Source: Plakobranchus ocellatus
Lineage: Eukaryota; Mollusca; Gastropoda; Plakobranchidae
Assembly (NCBI GenBank): GCA_019648995.1
Contig: BLXT01007028.1
Location: forward strand, 601,780-641,364
DNA length: 39,585 nucleotides
Direction: 5' to 3'
This document shows positions 1 through 10,166 of the stretch, one piece after another. Position 1 is the first letter of the stretch. The number at the start of each line of letters is the position of its first letter. The position numbers and the translations under genes were made by a program. Below the pieces are notes generated by a model. It was given only the letters and a program-made list of their open reading frames with translations. It ran no database searches and was not told where the DNA came from.

Positions 1-18
1 GGGGGGGGGGGGGGGGGG
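1..18. repeat. Poly-G tract at the window edge
   Basis: 18 G in a row. Long G/C homopolymers also border both N gaps in this window. Confidence 0.95.
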
Positions 19-339
19 TTGAAGACTTTCAAAATTATTCCTAGGCTAAAGGCTGTATATACTAGTTTTATGTGGGCTGTTGTAAAAATTAAAACAATTG
101 CCTTTGACTTTGAAAAAATTCCCTGAAATCTATTCAGGAAGAGCATTCATTTTGTGCTGATAGAAATATCCATTGTTATTATTAATTGATTTCATTGGGT
201 CTAAACTAGGTAAAATGACGACCTGAAATGTCCCTGTACATTCCATATAGTATGCAGTAATTAGTGACCCATATGTATTCATGTATAAGATAACTGGTTG
301 TACTGAGTGACATCTTACCCATCTTTGAGGTTTCAGAAA

Positions 340-363
340 ATATATATATATATATATATATAT
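340..363. repeat. (AT)n microsatellite
   Basis: About 12 uninterrupted AT dinucleotides. Confidence 0.95.
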
Positions 364-1161
364 CCTGAACTTTAGTTTCTAGGAGGCGATAATACCTTTT
401 GCATCACCAGCCATTGCTTTTAAAAATAAGGCAAGGAAAAAGTTACAAATAGATTACAAATTATAAGTATGGCAGCTGTGTCATCACCCAACTTCTTTCT
501 ATTTGCTTTATTTGTGTTTGTCTCTGTTCTACAATCTTTGCTTTATGCTTTGTCCTTAAATTTCTATTTTTTTTTTTTTAAGTTCATATGCTATGCGCTA
601 TTGTGTGAGTTAGAATGTGGAATTTGAATTTGACAGAAATGTGTGTCTGTTTCAAAGCTGGAACTTATGTTAAAAAGAGCAAACTTCATTCAAATTTTTT
701 TTTTTTTTTTAAATTGCTTTATATATTCATATATGTATATGACAACAGTATGTTGAACTTACAAATGGCACCACCAGTGTATGTATTCATTCCTTAGAGT
801 CAAAGCACATTATTTGACCCACCCATACAAAATAAGTTGCTTGTTGGCAGTTACCCAACAGAGATATAAAGCAAAATATTTGAACAGGATTGGAGATGTT
901 ACAAAAAAAAAATGTTGATTTAAAAATTTAACCTTTTGCAATGCACAAACAAACAATTTTTTTTTAATATCGTTGCTCTTTTTTTTTTTAATGCTTTGTT
1001 TTTAATCCTATTAGGCTATTCCCAACAAATAAACAAAGTGCACTCCACATATATTTACATGACTTACGTTGCAGTTCTGCTTATACATATATGTGCATGT
1101 ATAAATATATATATATTCGGGCAAAAATTTTTAAAACGAAAGCAGGTTTCATTTTGAATAA

Positions 1162-1187
1162 ATATATATATATATATATATATATAA
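1162..1187. repeat. (AT)n microsatellite
   Basis: About 12-13 AT dinucleotides. Confidence 0.95.
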
Positions 1188-2126
1188 AATAATTTTATAT
1201 CTGACTTTTAAAATACATTTTACAGATGTGTTAGTCTTCCTTTTAAATGAAAAAATTGTTTAGAGTGGGAGAATGATATTGTTCGTAAAGTGAAATGAAA
1301 TGAGACAATTCTTAAAACTTTCCACCCATACAAGAGGAGGGCCTGGACTGCCATTATTTGCGTGAAACACACATCAATGATAGGTTCCTTTTTTTTTTAA
1401 TTGGTAAAGAAAGGGGGAAAATATGCTTTTGGAGTTTATCTCTAATTATTAGAAAATTAAGTTACCCAAAATCAAATTATATTGACTCCATTGTGATCAT
1501 GTTGATTTTTACAAGAAAGCACTTCTCATGGATACAGAGAAGGCAATGCTTTGCTCTTAGCAGGAGCTATTCTATTTTACAGGGAAGATTCTGTCAATAG
1601 AAGAAAGGCAAAGGCTAAAAGCGGAGTGCTCATGTGTGAATGTTTTTCTAAAGAGGAGGGAAGTGTTGGTGTCAGGTGCAGTGAATAATCTCAATGTGAA
1701 TCAGATTAGAGCCAATTTCAACTCCATGATGCAGCCAACCGGTCACCACTCTTCCCATTATTTGTGGGGTTTATCATAAAGAATAACTTAGTTTCATCAT
1801 CTTGGTGAGCTGTGTGTGTGTTAGTCACATTTTTCATGTTGCTCTTTGAAATCCAAGTGCTCTTTATAAAGCTCTCTTGCAAAATATTTTTGATACATAC
1901 TGTTATTTTTTCCTCTTTCTCTGAGTATCTGGATAATTCAAATTAAGAAAAAATTAAAGCCACTTTTTTAAAATCCAAATTACTTTGAAACAACTGGACT
2001 CAACTCCCATTCATGTTGATATATATGGAGTGCACTGTATTTTGTGTGAGCAGGTCAAATAATTAGTCCAATCAGTCTTTCAAAGCCCACTTTCTCCCTC
2101 TTGTTGTTTTGATGTACAGACATAAT

Positions 2127-2207
2127 GATGGCAGGTGTATCAGAGGCAAACCTCTGAAGTGCCTTCTTTGTTTGTAGGGACTTCAGAAGTTTGATATGCT
2201 TGCCATC
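2127..2207 (+). other. Imperfect inverted repeat / RNA hairpin candidate, copy 1
   Basis: An 81-nt segment whose arms pair along almost their whole length: GATGGCAGGTGTATCA with TGATATGCTTGCCATC (all positions pair if G-U is allowed), then a GAGGC bulge, then AAACCTCTGAAGT with ACTTCAGAAGTTT (one mismatch), around a ~15-nt loop. It resembles copy 2 at 2849-2928. Could be a pre-miRNA-like hairpin transcribed from the plus strand or a small palindromic MITE. No TA or other target duplication is obvious. Confidence 0.6.
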
Positions 2208-2561
2208 GTTTGCTTCATTTGTTCTAAAATTGTGCATGTGTTGCTCTTCTTGTGGTTTGTCAGAAAAAAAAGTCACTTCAAAATTAATACATATGGTCAC
2301 ATCCTGTCATTTTTTTTTCAGAGTTTGACATTGATTGCGTAAGAATGTTAAAACCATATGGACTTTTTCGCACTATCCAAACTATCAGAATAGTATGAGT
2401 TTTTGCTTTCAAAGAGTATAATTTTGAAAAATTGATCATGTTTACAATGATGGCTTTTTATTTTGTGAGGCGGTATCATTTTACTGTTCAGTTATAAAAC
2501 ATGTTTACTAAGTTACATTCTTATGCTCTTTTTTTTTCTTGTATGGCCATTTGCATAGTTT

Positions 2562-2576
2562 CTGTAGCCTTCAGGA
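2562..2576. repeat. SINE target-site duplication, left copy
   Basis: CTGTAGCCTTCAGGA, identical to 2730-2744 on the other side of the SINE. A perfect 15-bp copy suggests a fairly recent insertion. Confidence 0.92.
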
Positions 2577-2729
2577 TTGGTTGTTGTAAATTGCCAGTCC
2601 ACATCAAGGTGATCTCAGGCTTTCAGGCCCTCCGTCAGGCCAGGGCGCCGGTGGCGGGGCTCAAACCTGCGACAGAAGGGTCCCTGCAGATCTCAGGGCG
2701 GACTCATTAGCCACTGTGCCACCGATGCC
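2577..2729 (-). mobile_element. tRNA-derived SINE
   Basis: Read on the minus strand it starts GGCATCGGTGGCACAGTGGC, with an A box (TGGCACAGTGGCTAATG, 2720-2704) and a B box (GGTTTGAGCCC, 2667-2657), the internal RNA polymerase III promoter. The first ~86 nt can fold like a tRNA with a long variable arm (class II, Ser/Leu-like); the 5' GGCATCGGTGGC pairs with GCCACCGGCGCC with two mismatches. A ~65-nt body follows and ends in an A/C-rich tail. It is GC-rich against an AT-rich background. Exact 15-bp direct repeats flank it, proving insertion by target-primed reverse transcription. Confidence 0.9.
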
Positions 2730-2744
2730 CTGTAGCCTTCAGGA
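2730..2744. repeat. SINE target-site duplication, right copy
   Basis: CTGTAGCCTTCAGGA, identical to 2562-2576. Confidence 0.92.
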
Positions 2745-2848
2745 GAAATGTGTGTAAAATGTATGACAAGTATACAAATTTCTCATTTCCCTTGATGAAT
2801 GTAGAAAAAGATTACCGTATATGAAATATAACTGTTTAACCGTATGGT

Positions 2849-2928
2849 GATGGCAGGCATATCAAACCTCTGAAGTCCTTATAAACAAAGGAGGTGAGGC
2901 ACTTCAGAGGTTTGGTACGCTTGCTATT
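2849..2928 (+). other. Imperfect inverted repeat / RNA hairpin candidate, copy 2
   Basis: An 80-nt segment with a perfect 13-bp core (AAACCTCTGAAGT with ACTTCAGAGGTTT) extended by GATGGCAGGCATATC against GGTACGCTTGCTATT, where all but one of the differences are G-U pairs. The loop is about 24 nt. The 5' arm is nearly the same as in copy 1, 722 bp away, with the SINE between them. Pairing is better in plus-strand RNA than in minus-strand RNA, where the G-U pairs become A-C mismatches. Confidence 0.6.
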
Positions 2929-3168
2929 GATTTGGTTGGTCACACACAGTTAAGATGTCAAACTTATGGAGCCAAAAGATCAAAACATTCTTAACTTGGT
3001 AGTATTCAGTGGCATAGATGATGTTTTCACTTTACTGGTAGGACTTGAGATAAGTCATGGACATGAGTTAAATGGCACTTAGAAGATGAAAAAGTAACTG
3101 GATAGTGAAAGAACAATTTTTTTCTCAAGGTTTGATGCTTTTGTAATCAAACAATCTATGTTAAGATA

Positions 3169-4539
3169 CAGTGGAACTTGGCTACAACGGGACCCATAAG
3201 GGCGTGGTGCAGAGTCCCGTTATAAGCAAGGCCCGTTGTAAAAATAAAAGGAAGATAATCCTTGAAAACGGCACTTTACTAAAAATTATCTCCCTTTAAT
3301 AAGCGGCTAGTATTAAACATGACCATTGCGTACATCGTATTATGCCATTTCATTGCATTGTGAGTGTGTGTGTGATTTGTTTTTGTCTGTCTATATTTAT
3401 TGGTTTGTGAGTATTTCTTTTGTGTGGTGTTTTTCTTCCCTTTTTAAATTTTTTTTAGTAGGAGTGGTAGGCTACATTATGTATTGAAGTGGGTCCAGAA
3501 ATTGGTGTTTTACAATGCTTGTACCACGTATGCAAACAGCGATCCAATTCCTCATAGTCTGTTGTTTTCAGTCGCTTCCGATCAGGTTGAAAGTCGCTTT
3601 TGGTGAGGGCTGACATGATAGCATTCTTGTCTTTCAAGAATGTACTATAAAGTGTTCCTGATGAAATCTCATAATCTCGACAGGTCTGGGCTTTTGACTT
3701 TACTTTCTTGTCCACCTCCTCAATGTTTTTGGTTTTTCCAAAGGAAATCATTTCCTTATTCTTGATTCCATGCTAGATGAACACAGGCTAAGACCACAAT
3801 CAAACATGGTTTAGAAATTTAGATCTAGATATCCATTCGTTAATGCGACCTGCTAGCGTCGGAGTGAGAGTGAGAGATAAGACTAATAAGAGGCAATTTC
3901 GCAACACACTAAACCTACATCGATGCTTTCTTTGTTCATTAAATCAGTGAGTGACAACCACAACGTTGTAGGCCTAATTAAGATCTCTAGGCATTGAACA
4001 AAATAGACGCACCCCGAGGACTTTTAAAGTTGAATGCGCCCACTCTTTTCCTCTTAAGCCCCACCCCCAGTCTCTTAGTCTTACACTACCAATCACACAC
4101 ACTGACAGTCACAGTCACACACGCCTCTTACTAGCCTGCGGCTGACGGACCACGATTCACCACTCAGTCCCATGCCTTTTTTGCCAATCCAAGTCGCATC
4201 ATTCTCTTTCACCCCCTGATGCGCAAGGTGTTCATTTGCTAATGTTTTGAATGAAAGTACCGAAACAGACCATGGCTTTATCTTCTTTGTATCAATGCCG
4301 ATGTTAATTTAGATTCATTCCGGACCTATAGTCCTTTTCACGAATCAATGTATAGGCCTAGACTTAGGCCTTAGTACAAAGCTGGGTCCCGCTGTATGTA
4401 AGTTTATCATGTAGTAGATGACGTTCTAGCGAAAATATAATATAAAGTATATATAAGGGAAAATAACGGGCTTCTGTCAACGTCCCGTTGCATGCAAGGT
4501 CCCGTTGTAACCAGGTCCCGTTGTAGGTGAGCTCTAGTG
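3169..4539 (-). mobile_element. Tigger/pogo-like DNA transposon, internally deleted
   Basis: The ends form imperfect terminal inverted repeats: left CAGTGGAACTTGGCTACAAC and right (reversed) CACTAGAGCTCACCTACAAC, both continuing GGGACC, each flanked by TA (3167-3168 and 4540-4541), the target duplication of the Tc1/mariner/pogo group. Just inside both ends are several copies of a subterminal motif GTCCCGTTGTAA. Length 1371 bp. It carries only the N-terminal part of a CENP-B-type transposase on the minus strand; no DDE catalytic region is visible, so it is non-autonomous. Confidence 0.85.
3455..3751 (-). pseudogene. Tigger transposase N-terminal fragment (CENP-B DNA-binding domain)
   Basis: 98 codons. 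The first part (residues about 8-50, KVKSKAQTCRDYEISSGTLY followed by LKDKNAI) is a Psq/CENP-B N-terminal helix-turn-helix: few-residue helices, then the ISSGTLY recognition helix. Residues about 58-90 (RKRLKTTDYEELDRCLHTWY) match the start of the second CENP-B HTH found in Tigger/jerky proteins. It then breaks off at SGPTSIHN before a stop, without the DDE domain. A short upstream ATG frame at 3771 (MESRIRK) probably was the original N-terminus and is out of frame, indicating a frameshift. Non-functional as a transposase; as sequence, a relic inside the transposon at 3169-4539. Confidence 0.8.
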
Positions 4540-4541
4540 TA

Positions 4542-6824
4542 CTAGGTTTTGGAATTCGTGCCAACTTGAGATTTTTATGCCTGGTTTCAAGGCAACGCTT
4601 TAATCCTCTTAATATTTTATATTTTAACATAATTTTTTAGTCACCATCATCATCCACTGGGAATCTGTTAAAAAGGTAGGCATTCTTGTCTGATCTTCTA
4701 ATTTTAGTATTCAACAGATGAAAAAATTCATCAGGCGGGTCACATTTGAAATCTTTTATAAGAGCCAGAAGTTTTATGTTATAAGCTCTGCAATGGTAAA
4801 AACTGGATAGAGATATTTTACATACATGCCAAGATATTGGGGTTTCAACTCTGAAGAGAAGCTGTGAGGAAGATGAAATATAAGATTCTTATTTTTGAAG
4901 TATTACAAGGGATATCTGACTTATTTACACTTGTCTAGAGACATCTGCTCTGCTGTATACACACATTTTAGATAGAAATCTTTAGAACTAAAAATAAGAA
5001 AAAAGTTCCAGACTTCAATTTGCATCAACATCTAATTGTGTTTCAGCAGACCAACACTGTCCCCAAGGGCTTTGTACTATTCAGTATTAGGTCTAGCTGA
5101 ATACCGCCTATGACAAAGTTTTTTTTAATAGAAAAAACTGAAATCATTCCAAGTCTTTCTGCAAAATGGAACAAAAAGTTAAAATTTAAATGGACAATTC
5201 CAAAACAGCAAGGTAACTTTCTAAAATTCTATAGATCAACAAATTCACTAACATCTGCTGTCTATCTCTCAGCTATCTTGCAAACCATCTCTATTAAAAA
5301 CCATGTCCTACAGCTTCTAGAAAATATCAGTTATGTAATACCTAGACTAATTAGGTAAATTTTGCGCAAACAACTTGTGTTAGAAATGGCTAGATGTTAG
5401 CATCTTATGTAAACACAATTACCTAAAAATATTGACCAATCAGATATACTTATTTATCCTTTCCCAAATACATAAATTCTCTGGAAATTTCTAGTGGCAG
5501 TCCAACCTTACATGGTCTCTAACTAAGTTGGGATCTAACATTTTTGTAACTTATCAAAAAATCTTCTAGACATCCCTACATCTAAAATAGGTAAAGCAAA
5601 CTAAAAATAATAGCAGTGTTAAACTACTATAGGCCTGCTGAGGCCGATTCAGAAAAGACCAAACATTAGTATTACAAGTTAACACGGCTAGATCAAAGAA
5701 CAACCATTCTAAGTCTAGATTTAGACTCAATAATCATCGAATTTATAAAAACTATCACAATTACATTAATGCCGTTTTATGGGGCTTTGAACTTTTTCTC
5801 TAGAGCATTAAAATGGAAATTGACTTTTGCTTTTGACTCTCATAATAATCGATCCCACTCTAACACTTCAAATTGTAGGATGGAGAAATTGACATGTGTG
5901 TGACAAGAAACATACTTGTATTCAATTATTAAGATGAACAAGTTTATTATAGAATTTGTGTGTATGCGCATTTTGTAGAGTAAAATCTCTTTAATATTTT
6001 TTTCTTAAGTGCTACTATTATTATTACATCTCAAAATTTTGTGCAATTTGCATAATGATATGGCTGATTATATTTTGTGAAAAGAAATAATATAATGTTT
6101 TGAATTATGAAATGATGAATGCTATTGCTATGTATATATATACCTCAGGTTTCTATGTATGGTGTAAAATGTGTAACAGATTTGCTGTTAGTTGGTGTGC
6201 ATTCTTGTTTGATATGATGCATTACTTCGAATTTGATTTGGTTGGTGAAAAGTATGCTCCAACTGTGCACAAAGATTCTTTGCTTTTTGTTGATGATGGA
6301 CATTGTTTATATATTTTTGTTGAATATGTGAAGAAAAGATTAATAAAAAAAATTGTTTGAAATTTTCTTTGGCAAAACCTGAGTTTTTTTTTTATTTCAT
6401 TTTATTAATTGGTAGGACATTTAATTTCAAATCAGTTTTAATCCATTCATAATCATTGCCATCATCATCATCATTAGCTTAGCTAACTCAGCTTTCCATT
6501 CTATCCGGTCATCAATCTCTGCAGCTAATTTTTTATATCGACTTCTTGTTCGTGTGATCAATCTGTTGATCTACAACTAGGAACCTTTTCAAAATGATCT
6601 AGGCGGTTATGATTGCTGTCATAGCAGTTAAAACAATAAAAGAAAATGGAATGCTCATTTTTTTCAATCCTCATTTTTATTATTTTTTTACATCAGTTTT
6701 TTTTAAATAAGTTCTTAAATAAGCAGAGATTGCACTTTTATGGATTGAAAAAAATGTTTAAAGTGAAGGAATGTTTAAGGTCTAATATGTTTATGTGTAA
6801 CAAAATCAGATAAGTTGATTGCTA
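4542..6824. other. Non-coding, no gene recognised; possible plus-strand 3' UTR end
   Basis: AT-rich, T/G-biased on the plus strand between about 5880 and 6360. Small open frames at 5110-5358 and 6100-6360 show no recognisable domain. A CATCATCATCATTAGCTTAG patch near 6465 resembles CTCATCATCATCGTTAGCC near 17270 and may be a shared repeat end. Confidence 0.5.
6342..6347 (+). terminator. Possible poly(A) signal on the plus strand
   Basis: AATAAA in GATTAATAAAAAAAATTG followed by TTG/TTTG-rich sequence. It would end a plus-strand transcript near 6360 converging on the RILPL gene; inferred from composition only. Confidence 0.25.
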
Positions 6825-6829
6825 CAGAA
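6825..6829. repeat. LTR 1 target-site duplication, left
   Basis: CAGAA, matching 7558-7562 immediately after the LTR. Confidence 0.85.
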
Positions 6830-7126
6830 TGTAACAAAAAAACTAGACTTAGGTTTTGTTATTGAACGCACGCCAACTCGAGAGTTCTAGAAAGGACCAG
6901 TTTAGGGGAGTTAATTTATGCAAAGCGAAAGAGAATTCATTACGAAAATGAACGTGACTCATGTTCTATTTTTAGCCCAGGGGTTTTTCCTAATGTCTTT
7001 TCGAAGACTGCTTTTGTGCTATTTTAGGATTATGATGTAATATTCTAGATCTATACTTTCGAACATTCTACGCTTGCATTTAGGGATAGATTTCCAGAAA
7101 TCTGTAGAGTTTTCTTTTGAAAAAGG

Positions 7127-7134
7127 TATAAATA
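7127..7134 (+). promoter_or_regulatory. LTR 1 TATA box
   Basis: TATAAATA in the context GGTATAAATACCGGGAG, a strong core promoter match about 295 nt upstream of the LTR poly(A) signal, as expected for the U3/R boundary. Confidence 0.7.
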
Positions 7135-7421
7135 CCGGGAGAAGATTGGTAAAAAGGGAGACTGAGACACAGAGATATACCAGTATCACACAGAGATCAC
7201 ACAGAGAGTTCATAGAGAGAGTACTCAGAGTAGGCATAGAGTTCGTAGAGACACAGAAAAGACACAGAGTAGGCAGAAAGTTCGTAGAGATCACAGAGAT
7301 TATAGAGATTGCAGTAAGATCATTGTATAGCGATTACGCAGATTTTTTAGAGCTAGATCTAGTTTTCTTATCGACGGCCTATGTGAATATTGTTTGATTT
7401 TAATTTCCTGCTGTTGAGTTA

Positions 7422-7427
7422 AATAAA
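7422..7427 (+). terminator. LTR 1 poly(A) signal
   Basis: AATAAA in GTTAAATAAACTCAG, followed by a T-rich stretch; it would end the R region about 110 nt before the LTR end. Confidence 0.65.
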
Positions 7428-7557
7428 CTCAGTTTTTTACGTATTCACACAATCTCCAGAGTTCCATTATTTCAGCTAGGTCTATCTATAGATCTAAAGA
7501 ACTCAACGTCCTACATCAGAGGTATTATCAACCATTTTATCTCTGGTGTTCGTGACA

Positions 7558-7562
7558 CAGAA
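7558..7562. repeat. LTR 1 target-site duplication, right
   Basis: CAGAA, matching 6825-6829. Confidence 0.85.
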
Positions 7563-8966
7563 AGATCCTGATTCTTTTTTTTAACACTAGTCACTATCCC
7601 TGACACAATTTTTTATCTTCAGTAACTTAATTTCTTCAATTGAGCTGATCCTTATTTATGACAGATTTTCAAATACTAGCCCAAATTTTTATCCCCAATT
7701 AAAAGTTGCATTTATAAACATGGTTAATATTAAAAAAAAAAAAAAAAAAAAAATTCAAAACACAATATGAATAACTGAAAAAAAAGTACAAGAAGTAGTA
7801 TAGCTTATATTCTGGAATTTCTGCATCCTATTAACCTGTCTAATGGAATTTTATTTTATAAGCCATTTAGGATTGGTTTTGGGTGGCTATCTCAAATACA
7901 TCCAAAGGGGGATTCTATCAACTGAGAAACATCCAAGTGACCAGCTGATTGTGACCATGATCCACCCTAATGGTGATCAGGTTATAGGAGTCCTGATAAT
8001 ATGCCAAAGAGGTGATCAGTTCTTATACGACCCAAACTCACATAAAGGAAGTAACAGGGATTGGGTTATGTTGACAAATGAAAAGAGGTGTGTTTCTCTG
8101 ATAAAGTGATCTTTGAACTTGCTCTAAGAGTAATTATAGAGATAAAAAAAGACATTCATACAGTAAAGATTACGGGATAGAGAGGACAAGAAAGAGAGAG
8201 ACAGAATGCTTTAGAACTGCTTTATCTCTTTAAGCAGGATTTTAGAAGCAGACATACTTGAAAAAACAAACAATGGTTATTTTCACTTCAGAACAAATGG
8301 GGGTCTCGAATCATTACATGCTACATGTACCAATCACTATCTATCTAACCATTCACCCACCCACCTATGTGCTATTATTGTGATGATAAAGAAGAAGTAG
8401 AAGATGATGATGATGTTGATATTAATCATGTTAATGAAACAGATAAAAAAAAGACAGAAAGAGGATCAAACAAAAGACAAAAAAGATAGGTAGAAAAAAA
8501 AAAAGAGCAGGAGAAAAAAGAGTCGTAGGAAAATTAAAAGAACGATAGTAGGTTTGTCCTGTATCTTTAGGCTTTAGCAAAAACTTGCAACACTTGAGAA
8601 TTCAACCAAATCAAACTTACATGAGGCAATCTTTTACGCAGATCTCATAATTCTAGAACATTTTGAGTTAATACTGTTTTATTGTGGCAAAAGAATGAAT
8701 TTGTATATGTCTGGATAAGTGGATGTTCTTAATATCCACAGGCCATCTGGAGTCTACTTTATTTTTCACCTGACCAAAAAGTTAGTGTCTCTAAAGAATG
8801 AGATATTTTGCTCTAAAAACATCCACAAAAAAAAAATAGGTTTTGCCCATTTCAATGAGTTATAAAAATCAAAGTTAATCTATATCTTACACTGTGAATT
8901 TGAGAAATTTAGAGTAAAACACAACTTTGCAACTTTACCTGTCCCTGCCACAAACTATCTTATGGG
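7563..8966. other. Between the two LTRs; one unassigned open frame
   Basis: Mostly AT-rich non-coding. A plus-strand open frame at 7843-8109 (88 codons, with HPNGDQVIGVLIICQRGDQF) has somewhat higher GC and a mixed amino-acid composition, but matches no family I know and has no visible splice context; it may be a relic of a repeat or chance. A GAT/GAA-rich low-complexity stretch is at 8380-8520. Confidence 0.45.
7732..7753. repeat. Poly(A) tract, 22 nt
   Basis: Uninterrupted run of A on the plus strand. It could be the tail of a retroposed sequence, but I see no clear element body or target duplication next to it. Confidence 0.9.
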
Positions 8967-8971
8967 GTAAT
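8967..8971. repeat. LTR 2 target-site duplication, left
   Basis: GTAAT, matching 10162-10166. Confidence 0.83.
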
Positions 8972-10161
8972 TGTTAGGGATGTGTAACTAATATTTATTG
9001 GCCTGAATAGGCATTGATTGTACAGAGCGCTAAGTGTGACGTCTCGTGTGTCGATTTGTGTGCTGTGTGAGTTTTGTATGCCTTGTTCTCGTGTGTAGAT
9101 TTCTGTCCTGGTGAGTTGGTTTTAAGTAAGTTTGCTAGGCCGTTTAAGTCAGTCTTGCTCATAGCTTTCTCGGGGTAGAATCTAGGTAGACTAGTGAGAG
9201 TCTACGTGTATGTTTCATGACTCTAGTGTCGTAAAGAGTCTTTATTGTAGGCTAGTATCCAGACTTAGAATTCTGAGAGTCTACGTGTTATTTGATAACT
9301 CTAGTTTAGTCTTTATTGTAGATTTGGACAGTTGACGGTGATAAACTTGTTCCTGTGTATAGCCGCCCCGAGTCTGCTACCACCAAGTCTCAACTGATGA
9401 AGAGAACCCAGCAAGCCTTAGCGCTGCGTGAGCACCTTCTATACGCCAGTGCTCCTATATCCTGCGCTACTATACTCCAGTGTTCAGACGTGTTACAGTC
9501 CACGGTCTCTGCCATCCGACGTGTTACAGTCCATGGTCCTGTCGTCCGACGTGCTATAGATCTGAGTTGCCGGACGTTGGTCATTTCTACGTCCCCTACG
9601 GCTGCCCGGCGGTTGGTGCTGTGTCCCCTGGCGTTCCAGGTGAACAACTGAGCTTACTCTGGTCGCGTTGACCACCATGTGTTCGGCACGCTGCCATCAC
9701 TTCACCAGCCCTGTTCTGGGCTAGGGAGCCTCGCTTCCCGTCTACACTGCCTACTCCCTAGGCTCTGAGAGCTTTCAACTCCGCGCCGTTGGATCTTGTT
9801 AGACTGGACCGGACAGAGGAATCGTCGTCGTTGGACTCGAACATATAAGTATTTTCATAGTTTTATAGCGAGCTCGAACTCTAGTGTTGGCCATATTAGC
9901 ATAAAAGAGTAAAGTAATTTTAAGTAATTAGTGGGGAATTCAGGTAGTCATAACCTCTATTGCAGTCGTCTGTTTCTTCTGTCTTTCCTTTCACTGTTAA
10001 CTGTTTGTGTTATCCGTCTATTTGTATTGAGTATTTTAGGTTATTACTTTCATTTGATATTTGCTTATCTATTTTATATAAACGTTTGAACTGCCAGTTT
10101 TGAGTCGTTCATTTCTTTATTTGTATAATTGTAAGTTTTTGAGCACAAGCCTGCCTTAACA
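8972..10161. mobile_element. Solo LTR (retrotransposon), TSD GTAAT
   Basis: 1190 bp, begins TGTTAGGGAT and ends TGCCTTAACA (terminal TGTTA/TAACA inverted repeat), flanked by 5-bp copies of GTAAT (8967-8971 and 10162-10166). It is GC-rich in its centre (about 9350-9850) against AT-rich flanks. Inside are a ~79-bp-spaced direct repeat (GAGAGTCTACGTG at 9196 and 9275, each followed by TCTTTATTGTAG) and a ~31-bp tandem repeat (GACGTGTTACAGTCCA near 9487, 9518 and a variant at 9548). Orientation is open: AATAAA occurs on the minus strand (9246-9241, 9317-9312). Short open frames inside it are not genes. No sequence shared with the LTR at 6830. Confidence 0.85.
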
Positions 10162-10166
10162 GTAAT
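10162..10166. repeat. LTR 2 target-site duplication, right
   Basis: GTAAT, matching 8967-8971. Confidence 0.83.

Larger units (their letters stand above)
19..2126. other. Non-coding, no gene recognised
   Basis: AT-rich with frequent T runs on the plus strand. Short open frames (for example 936-1157, 1358-1600) have homopolymer-derived Phe/Lys content and no domain. It could be intron or 3' UTR of a plus-strand gene to the left. Confidence 0.6.
6830..7557 (+). mobile_element. Solo LTR (retrotransposon), TSD CAGAA
   Basis: 728 bp, begins TGTAACAAAA and ends GTTCGTGACA, flanked by identical 5-bp copies of CAGAA (6825-6829 and 7558-7562). It has a TATA box (7127-7134) and an AATAAA poly(A) signal (7422-7427) in the order U3-R-U5 on the plus strand. 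The R region contains many degenerate ACAGAGA/CATAGAG-type repeats (7150-7310). No second LTR, primer-binding site or gag/pol is adjacent, so it is a solo LTR left by recombination. Family not identified; Gypsy- and Bel-type elements both make 5-bp duplications. Confidence 0.88.

Noticed and set aside
2577-2729. Possible tRNA gene on the minus strand.
   Set aside because: The promoter boxes are tRNA-like, but the fold is imperfect, a body and tail follow, and 15-bp duplications flank it: it is a SINE.
4364-4630. 88-codon minus-strand frame.
   Set aside because: It covers the subterminal repeats of the Tigger element (repeated NGT-type peptide) and flanking DNA.
7019-7397. Open frames on both strands rich in Thr/Ser/Arg.
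   Set aside because: They are the degenerate ACAGAGA repeats of the LTR R region, not genes.
9355-9678. Overlapping open frames on both strands in a GC-rich block.
   Set aside because: They lie inside the solo LTR at 8972-10161, and frames on both strands are open because of the local GC-rich composition.
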